Shown here one piece after another: positions 41,029-46,294 of a stretch of 46,294 bases of DNA. The position numbers and the translations under genes were made by a program. Location of the stretch: the NCBI GenBank assembly GCA_031398055.1, contig JANNMS010000217.1:1-46294 (forward strand). The letters are read 5' to 3'. The stretch is from M3007 sp031398055 (GTDB taxonomy: Bacteria > Bacteroidota > Bacteroidia > Chitinophagales > Saprospiraceae). The stretch's first letter is position 1. Every line of letters begins with the position of its first letter. Under the pieces are notes generated by a model. That model searched no databases, was not told where the DNA came from, and saw nothing but the letters and a program-made list of their open reading frames with translations.

Positions 41029-44000
41029 TCACTCAAAAACTTGCAACGCCCCACCCGAATTCCCCACCAAAAAAACACTTTTTTCCCCCGCCAATTTCAC
41101 CCGCCGCAGCGACCGCGCATCTTGATTTGCCCAAAAACCGCTTTCCCGCGAGTTCATCGGTTTGAAATTATTTTTCCCGTCGCCGAGCAAAATCAGGCCA
41201 TTTCCAGAATCGATCCGCCCGGTTTCGACCTGCTGGCCGTGGTCATTTCCAACAAAAACGATGTCCAAATGGCCGTCGCCGTTTGCGTCAAAACTCAAAA
41301 TCGAGTTGATCGGCGAAATTTGCGCGAGGTTCGGCAGCGGTCGCCCGACCAGCGTACCATTTTGATTTTCAAAAAAAACATTCGCCAACTCGTTGACTTT
41401 CAGATGAATACCTCCTTCCAAAATTTCTCTGGGAAAAAAATCCTCGACCGTCGCGAGGGCGTAGGGCAAGTTGCGGACAAATTTTTTCTTCAAAATCGGC
41501 AACTGTTTTATCATCAAAGGTTTGAGCGCGACAGGTTTTTCCTGCCCAAATTCGTTGAGGCACATAATTGGGTCAAGGCTTCCATTTTTGTCAAAATCGG
41601 AGGCATAAATTGTCAGCGGCGCAGCATCCGACGCCTGAAAACGGGTGTTCAAACCCAAATTTCCAGCCACCAAATCCATGTCGCCATCCTTGTCAAAATC
41701 TGCGGCGTGCAGGCTGCGCCAAAAACCGAGTTTGTTTTCGAGACCAAAATTTGTGGTCGCGTCCACCAATTTTCTCTCGCCTGAGGCGAGAACAATTTTA
41801 AAAACCCGAATCGCAGTCCATTCTCCGGCAGCCAAAATTTCAGGGATTTTATCGCCATCCAAATCTGCAATTTCGAGCGCTCGAACCATCCCAATTTTTT
41901 CAAAATCTATTGAAAATGAACCCGCCTTCGTTGAAACTCCGGCGGATAAATTGGTTACGTCAGAAAACTTGCCTTTTTCATTTTTCAAAATAAAACTTTT
42001 CGGCGAGGTCGGATACCTGCCCGGCACGCAAAAACCGCCGAGCAAAATGTCCAAATCCGCGTCGCCGTCCAAATCCACGACGGCCACCGAGCCGCAACTT
42101 TCTGTCAAATTTGGCAGCGCATCGTTCGACCTAGAAAACCCACCTTTTCCATCGTTCAAATACAAACGCGGCTGATAATGTGGACTCCCGGCAGCCTGCG
42201 AATTGCCACCGCTGGCCACCAACAAATCCGAGTCGCCGTCGCCGTCAGCATCAAAAAACTGGGCAGCGGAGTCTTCGTAGGCTTTTGAAAGTTCCCAAGT
42301 TGCGTCGGAGGTTTTTGAAAAACCGCCCCCGTTTTTTTGTAAAAAAAGTGCGCCCGCCTGATTCGTCGCACCGCCGACGTAAAAATCTTCCAAACCATCG
42401 CCGTTGACATCCGCGACGGCGAGCGGCGGGCCGGGGCGGCTCAATTTCCAGGGCAAAAGTCGCTCGCGGGTGAAGTCGTCGAACTCGTCTTCGACATGCT
42501 GAAAAGCAATGCCGCGACCGCCGGTTGATTCATTTAATAAAAGTTTTGGCGCGGGCAGGGGAGTGAGTTTTCCGGGTTTTGAATCCGAAAATTTTATCGT
42601 AAGCCGTTGATTTACAGGCACGTTAGCCATCGAAACGAGGCGACCGCCGGGGAACTCGACCTCCAATTTTTCGATACTCGTGATTTTTCCCAAACCAAAT
42701 TGAACCAGCGGTTGGCAGGCCGAAATGTAGCCGCGCATCGGTGCCATTTCGTCTGAAAAAATCTGTCCGTCGTCGGTCGTCGCTCGGATTTTTGCGCCCA
42801 AACCTGCCGTGTTTTTTGGGCTTCCTTCGAGTTGGATTTGCAGCCAATTGCCGAGTTTTTGGTCAGCCGCCGTGTTTTTGTAAATAAATGCCTTGTCAAA
42901 AAGGTTGTTTTGGACGAGGTCGAGGTCGCCGTCGTTGTCGAGGTCAACGTAGGCTGCGCCGTTGGCAAACGACTTTTTTTCGATGCCCCAGGCCGTCGAG
43001 ACATTTTCAAAATTGAGGTCGCCCAAATTTTTATAAAAATAACTTTTCAAGCGAAAGGGTGGAATCAAATCCAACATTTTATTGATGTCCGGGAAATTTT
43101 TTGGTGAGAGGCCGCCGGGCAATTTTCGGATGCTGTCGGTCGTGAATTCGATGTAATCGTTGTTCGTCACGTCCCGAAAATATCCGTTGTTGATGAACAC
43201 GTCGCGCCGTCCGTCGAGGTCAAAATCTTGCATCAAAGTTGCCCACGACCAGTCGGTTTGGAACATCCCGGCGAGGCAGGCGATGTCGCCAAATTGCCCA
43301 TTTCCGTAGTTCAATTGCAAAATATTTCGCATCGGTTGGTGGCCAAAACCGTTGCGAACGAGTGTGTTGTACCGCTCGGTTTGCATCGTCGTGGCGCGTT
43401 GCTGCTGCAAAAAATAAGGTTCGGGAAGCATGTCGAGCGACATGATTTCGGGCAGGCCGTCGTTCGTCAAATCGGCAATGTCCACGCCCATGCAATGGTT
43501 GGCCATGTGCCGGAGCAGTTGTTGGGCGCGTTCCGAAAAAGTGCCATTTTTATTATTTATGTAAATAAAATCTGGCTCAATAAAATCATTGCCAATATAA
43601 ATATCTGGAAAACCGTCGTCATTCAAATCTCTGATATTAACACTCAAACCGTAGCCATGATTCAAAATCCCTGCTTTTTCGGTGACGTCGATAAATTTCG
43701 TGCCATCATTTCTGAGCAATCGGTCGGTGTCCAAAGGTTTTGGCGGCAACGGTTGGCGGGTGACTTTGCCGCCGCCGAGGTCTTTCAAAAGCATATTATT
43801 TGAAGTGCCAAAATCAGTGGGGTGCACCAAAATGTACAGGTCGAGGTCGCCGTCGAGATCGTAGTCAAAAAAATTGGCCATCGTGTGCGCCGAAACGTCA
43901 TCCACTCCCCATTCTTTCGCGGCTTCGTAAAAAGTACCGTCGTGATTATTTAAAAACAACAAATTTCTGCGCGAGTCGTCGGCCACCATCCCGGAACGTG

Positions 44001-44445
44001 AAACGTACAAATCTTGCCAACCGTCGCCGTTGACATCGGCCACCGCGACGCCCGTTTTTATGCCAATCGGAACGCCAACTTTTGCCTGGTCGGTCACGTC
44101 GTCGAACTTAAAATCGCCCTTGTTTTGGAACAATTTGCACTTGCCGCGCGTCGCCGTGAAATACAAATCCTGCAAACCATCGCGGTTAAAATCAATCACC
44201 GCCACGCCGCCGCCGTTGTACAAATAGGTATTGAAAATGATGTTTTGGTGGAAATCTTCCTCGATTTTGTTTTCAAAATCAACACCGGTTTGGTCGGCGG
44301 AAAGCAGTTTGAAAAGCGCATCGGCGGGCGCGGGTTTTTCGTCCGGCCAAACCGGGGCGTTGGAATTTGACTTTTCAGATTTTCCGCAGGAAAAAAATAC
44401 ACCTATTAATATGGTGTAAAAACAGGTGGGCAGGAAGTTTTTCAT
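41029..44445 (-). CDS. FG-GAP/VCBS repeat lipoprotein with ASPIC/UnbV domain (CRTAC1-like)
   Basis: This 1138-aa surface protein starts with a lipoprotein signal (MKNFLPTCFYTILIGVFFSC; Cys 20). It carries many FG-GAP/VCBS repeats with Ca-binding loops of the DxNxDGxxD type: DFNRDGLQD, DVNGDGWQD, DYDLDGDLD, DLNDDGFPD, DLDNDGDLD, DVNGDGLED, DADGDGDSD, DLDGDADLD, DFDKDGDMD and others. An ASPIC/UnbV segment is at about 545-615 (GAKIRATTDDG, PMRGYISACQP, FPGGR). This architecture matches CRTAC1-type proteins, with beta-propeller structure and unknown ligands. The frame extends to 44475, but the ATG at 44445 begins the signal. Confidence 0.93.
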   Translation of the reverse strand: MKNFLPTCFYTILIGVFFSCGKSEKSNSNAPVWPDEKPAPADALFKLLSADQTGVDFENKIEEDFHQNIIFNTYLYNGGGVAVIDFNRDGLQDLYFTATRGKCKLFQNKGDFKFDDVTDQAKVGVPIGIKTGVAVADVNGDGWQDLYVSRSGMVADDSRRNLLFLNNHDGTFYEAAKEWGVDDVSAHTMANFFDYDLDGDLDLYILVHPTDFGTSNNMLLKDLGGGKVTRQPLPPKPLDTDRLLRNDGTKFIDVTEKAGILNHGYGLSVNIRDLNDDGFPDIYIGNDFIEPDFIYINNKNGTFSERAQQLLRHMANHCMGVDIADLTNDGLPEIMSLDMLPEPYFLQQQRATTMQTERYNTLVRNGFGHQPMRNILQLNYGNGQFGDIACLAGMFQTDWSWATLMQDFDLDGRRDVFINNGYFRDVTNNDYIEFTTDSIRKLPGGLSPKNFPDINKMLDLIPPFRLKSYFYKNLGDLNFENVSTAWGIEKKSFANGAAYVDLDNDGDLDLVQNNLFDKAFIYKNTAADQKLGNWLQIQLEGSPKNTAGLGAKIRATTDDGQIFSDEMAPMRGYISACQPLVQFGLGKITSIEKLEVEFPGGRLVSMANVPVNQRLTIKFSDSKPGKLTPLPAPKLLLNESTGGRGIAFQHVEDEFDDFTRERLLPWKLSRPGPPLAVADVNGDGLEDFYVGGATNQAGALFLQKNGGGFSKTSDATWELSKAYEDSAAQFFDADGDGDSDLLVASGGNSQAAGSPHYQPRLYLNDGKGGFSRSNDALPNLTESCGSVAVVDLDGDADLDILLGGFCVPGRYPTSPKSFILKNEKGKFSDVTNLSAGVSTKAGSFSIDFEKIGMVRALEIADLDGDKIPEILAAGEWTAIRVFKIVLASGERKLVDATTNFGLENKLGFWRSLHAADFDKDGDMDLVAGNLGLNTRFQASDAAPLTIYASDFDKNGSLDPIMCLNEFGQEKPVALKPLMIKQLPILKKKFVRNLPYALATVEDFFPREILEGGIHLKVNELANVFFENQNGTLVGRPLPNLAQISPINSILSFDANGDGHLDIVFVGNDHGQQVETGRIDSGNGLILLGDGKNNFKPMNSRESGFWANQDARSLRRVKLAGEKSVFLVGNSGGALQVFE

Positions 44446-44472
44446 TGAAAAATGATGGTTTGAAAATGCCCA

Positions 44473-44480
44473 CAAACGTA
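44473..44480 (-). promoter_or_regulatory. -7 box (TACGTTTG) for the UnbV lipoprotein gene
   Basis: An exact TAnnTTTG match 28 bases upstream of the ATG at 44445. It overlaps codons of the longer frame, which supports the later start. Confidence 0.55.
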
Positions 44481-44508
44481 GGGAAAGAAAACAAAAACGC
44501 GGTTGATT

Positions 44509-45075
44509 TCACCGACGCACGAGCCGCACCCGAAATTTTCCATCCGAAACCTGCGCCATCCCGCCCGCCGCGTTGATCAAAAGCCCCTGAAAAGTGCCGA
44601 AAATCGTGTCATTTTCAAAACCTTCGATTTGAATATCGAGGTCGTCGGACACGTCGTTCGAAACGCCAGTGAAATTCATCGAATCCCGTTTTTCGAACAT
44701 CACACCGCCGTACCGAAAATCTTTGAGTTGCAGCACGGCGTGCGCCGGAGAATATGGATACTCGCCGTTCGCCTCTTCAAATTCAAAACCCATCGCCACG
44801 CCGACGGTCGGGCGCATCGAAAAATCCTGCCGGATGATTTCGATATAATTTTTTTCTTGGTAAAAAACATTGGAAAGCGAGTCGAGCCTCTTTTCAAAAT
44901 TTGGACTTTTTGCCGAAAAACGGGTCGTGTCAAACCGGTTTGAAAAAGTGAGTTGGAAATTTTTTCCTTTGAATTTATAATTCAAAAACTCGGCAGGCCG
45001 CTCGTCATTTTGCAGGGCAAACGACATGAAAAAAACGAGGCCGAAAAGCAGGACGAGGAAGTATTTAAAATTCAT
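44509..45075 (-). CDS. Small exported protein of unknown function
   Basis: This 188-aa protein has a signal peptide (about 1-20, MNFKYFLVLLFGLVFFMSFA) and a mature region rich in Phe and Asp (NYKFKGKNFQLTFSNRFDT; GVMFEKRDSMNFTGVSNDV) consistent with a beta structure, ending in RVRLVRR. I do not recognise a family. It lies 63 bases upstream of the UnbV lipoprotein gene in the same direction. Confidence 0.75.
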   Translation of the reverse strand: MNFKYFLVLLFGLVFFMSFALQNDERPAEFLNYKFKGKNFQLTFSNRFDTTRFSAKSPNFEKRLDSLSNVFYQEKNYIEIIRQDFSMRPTVGVAMGFEFEEANGEYPYSPAHAVLQLKDFRYGGVMFEKRDSMNFTGVSNDVSDDLDIQIEGFENDTIFGTFQGLLINAAGGMAQVSDGKFRVRLVRR

Positions 45076-45115
45076 AAATTGCAGATATTCAAGGCAGTAA
45101 TTGATTTTTGAGGTG

Positions 45116-45123
45116 CAAAAATA
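45116..45123 (-). promoter_or_regulatory. -7 box (TATTTTTG) for the small exported protein gene
   Basis: An exact TAnnTTTG match on the minus strand, 41 bases upstream of the ATG at 45075. Confidence 0.5.
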
Positions 45124-45244
45124 GCAAGTACTCCAGAACTCCGTTCCAGATTTGGCAAGGAATTGGCAATTGATTTTTATCGAAAATTGACGTGACAGAA
45201 CGGCGTTCAGGAATACTTTTAAACTCTCTACCCGTTTTTTGATT

Positions 45245-45252
45245 TAATTTTG
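45245..45252 (+). promoter_or_regulatory. -7 box (TAATTTTG) for the Cys-rich protein gene
   Basis: An exact TAnnTTTG match 20 bases before the ATG at 45272. Confidence 0.5.
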
Positions 45253-45271
45253 CAGCACAAATCAATTGAGT

Positions 45272-45697
45272 ATGCCGTACCATTTTGCAAAAAAAATTAT
45301 CTGGCTTTGGCTCGTCTCGCTGTTCGTTTCGACGGCGGGGGTGAGTGTGAAAACCATTTATTGTTTTTGCGCGGGCAAAACGCAGTTGTCGTTTTTCATC
45401 TCCGAAAACGGCTGCGACAAACCTGAAAAATCAGTTGTCGCCGAAAGTTGTTGCCACAAAAACCAAACTGAAACCACCTGCGATTCCGAAAAATCGGACG
45501 ACAAAAAAAACTGCTGCACGAAAACCGGCTCGAAATTTTTCAAACTAAAAACGGAGTTCGAGTCGCAAGTTTTTTCTTTATTAAAAATTGATTTTCAGGC
45601 AGTTGCGCAGGTTTTGCCAACGTTTTCACTGGCCGGTTTTTTCACTGAAAATTTCTCACCTCGTCATTTTTTTGCACCCTTCCTCCCGCTCAAATAA
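45272..45697 (+). CDS. Cys-rich exported protein, HYC_CC_PP-like
   Basis: This 141-aa protein has an N-terminal signal or anchor (about 4-25, KKIIWLWLVSLFVSTAG), then clustered cysteines: YCFC (31-34), NGC, ESCCHK, TCD and NCCTK, and an end with FFAPFLPLK. That order fits the Bacteroidota HYC_CC_PP family (motif His-Tyr-Cys, Cys-Cys, Pro-Pro), with Ile for His and only a loose final motif. The Cys-Cys pairs suggest metal binding, but function is unknown. In many genomes this family lies by a TonB receptor; here the window changes character a few bases after its stop. Confidence 0.7.
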   Translation: MPYHFAKKIIWLWLVSLFVSTAGVSVKTIYCFCAGKTQLSFFISENGCDKPEKSVVAESCCHKNQTETTCDSEKSDDKKNCCTKTGSKFFKLKTEFESQVFSLLKIDFQAVAQVLPTFSLAGFFTENFSPRHFFAPFLPLK

Positions 45698-45749
45698 TAA
45701 GCTAGATTCCAAGGTACTCCCTCGTTCCCCAGACTCTGATGGAGTTTCA
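45698..45749. other. Composition junction, probable assembly breakpoint
   Basis: Just after the Cys-rich protein stop the sequence changes from A/T-homopolymer-rich Bacteroidota style to C-rich sequence. Counted examples: 19 G+C of 60 at 45541-45600, against 35 of 60 at 45781-45840. The change is sharp and lies near 45,700. Confidence 0.7.
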
Positions 45750-46294
45750 ATGATACTGGTGCTTCGGTGGGTAGCCTTCCTGCTCCCCTCGATCTTGCTG
45801 CTCGCGCAGGTACTGCTTGCCTCGTCCGAGAGCCAATTTTGGCCTCTCGTCGGCTTTGGCATCGTCGCAGCTATCAGTCTGTTTGCACTCTCTGCCTTCC
45901 GTCAGGTCCCCTCCGCCAAGTTCTCTGCGTTCTTTCTGTCCATCCTGGCGATGCCGTTTTTCTTTTTCTTCCCTCTCTCGCCCAATACGCTTGTCAATAG
46001 TCTCAGTCAGGTGCTGATTCTGTTTGTTGGACTCGTTGGCTTTGCAGCCTATTGGCTTCAGCGCTCCGGGTCGTTCATGTATCGCAAAGCTCGGCTATTG
46101 AGCAATCGGCTGGAACTGAAGTCCGACTGGCCCCCTGAGCTCATCCGCTGTAAAGACGTCCCCGAAGTCAGGCCTTTCCGCGAAGCAATCCGCTACGATG
46201 CCAGCCCTGCACTCAAGCTGCTGGAACACACCCACCCTGGCGTTCGTATCGCTGCCCTCTCTGCACTGGAATTTCGCAGTCATTGGACCGTGGG
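45750..46294 (+). CDS. Partial membrane protein with HEAT repeat, probably foreign DNA
   Basis: From the ATG at 45750 the frame is open to the window end (181 codons plus two bases), so the 3' end is missing. It encodes about four hydrophobic helices (MILVLRWVAFLLPSILLL, then LVGFGIVAAISLFALS and more), then a soluble part with a HEAT-like helix pair (KLLEHTHPGVRIAALSALEF). From memory this resembles planctomycete HEAT-repeat membrane proteins. The frame is also open upstream across the junction (codons from 45702), so the true N-terminus may be lost at the breakpoint. GC and codon use differ from everything to the left. Confidence 0.7.
   Translation, partial: MILVLRWVAFLLPSILLLAQVLLASSESQFWPLVGFGIVAAISLFALSAFRQVPSAKFSAFFLSILAMPFFFFFPLSPNTLVNSLSQVLILFVGLVGFAAYWLQRSGSFMYRKARLLSNRLELKSDWPPELIRCKDVPEVRPFREAIRYDASPALKLLEHTHPGVRIAALSALEFRSHWTV

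Noticed and set aside
45089..45283. 64-codon minus-strand frame upstream of the Cys-rich gene
   Set aside because: It overlaps promoters on both strands and lacks family or signal features.
1..46294. CRISPR array, tRNA, rRNA, prophage or insertion sequence
   Set aside because: No evenly spaced direct repeats, no cloverleaf, no rRNA signature and no integrase or transposase frame were seen by eye.

Overview
The window is almost entirely Bacteroidota DNA, most likely from the Saprospiria (the class-level guess is inference). Supporting signs are a type IX secretion sorting domain on the M14 peptidase, a TonB-dependent receptor with an N-terminal carboxypeptidase-regulatory-like domain, a UnbV/FG-GAP lipoprotein, a HYC_CC_PP-like Cys-rich protein, starts without Shine-Dalgarno sequences, and many upstream copies of the Bacteroidota -7 promoter box TAnnTTTG. 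The last ~600 bases (about 45,700 to the end) look foreign: higher GC, different codon use, and an open partial HEAT-repeat membrane protein resembling planctomycete proteins. This is probably an assembly chimera.

Layout. 0-11 kb: a TonB receptor divergent from a GH20 hexosaminidase and a Wzi-like barrel, then a carboxyltransferase subunit, a small membrane protein, a BON/LysM protein and a membrane class III adenylate cyclase. 11-20.5 kb: guaA, two tandem BatD-type proteins, rlmB divergent from them across a perfect palindrome, a periplasmic thioredoxin, a phosphoribosyltransferase, a PaaE-type reductase, rpsT and pdxH. 20.5-27 kb: a VapBC-like toxin-antitoxin pair directly upstream of pdxH, a secreted M14 peptidase, an Ppx/GppA phosphatase, a DUF2721 protein and a 5'-nucleotidase lipoprotein. 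27-37 kb: a SET-domain/xseB/gatB cluster, an OPT transporter, an unknown exported protein, DinB, a hydrolase, an orphan response regulator, fabH and folP. 37-45.7 kb: a DUF6580 membrane protein, CsaA, an Rpn nuclease, a thioesterase, DUF4231, DUF58, a large UnbV lipoprotein, a small exported protein and the Cys-rich protein.

Most genes are housekeeping or envelope functions in short transcription units. There is no phage, plasmid, insertion sequence, CRISPR, rRNA or tRNA that I can support. The most distinctive feature is structural. Many gene ends carry long, near-perfect inverted repeats (arms 23-37 bp). The arms differ in sequence from locus to locus, but several are built from two or three near-copies of a 7-14 nt word. 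A separate 23-nt interspersed element occurs three times. Other points of interest are a symmetrical divergent promoter centred on a 33-bp palindrome, a possible terminated small RNA upstream of the SET gene, a terminator-like hairpin between the guaA promoter and its start, and the Rpn gene with possible internal starts.
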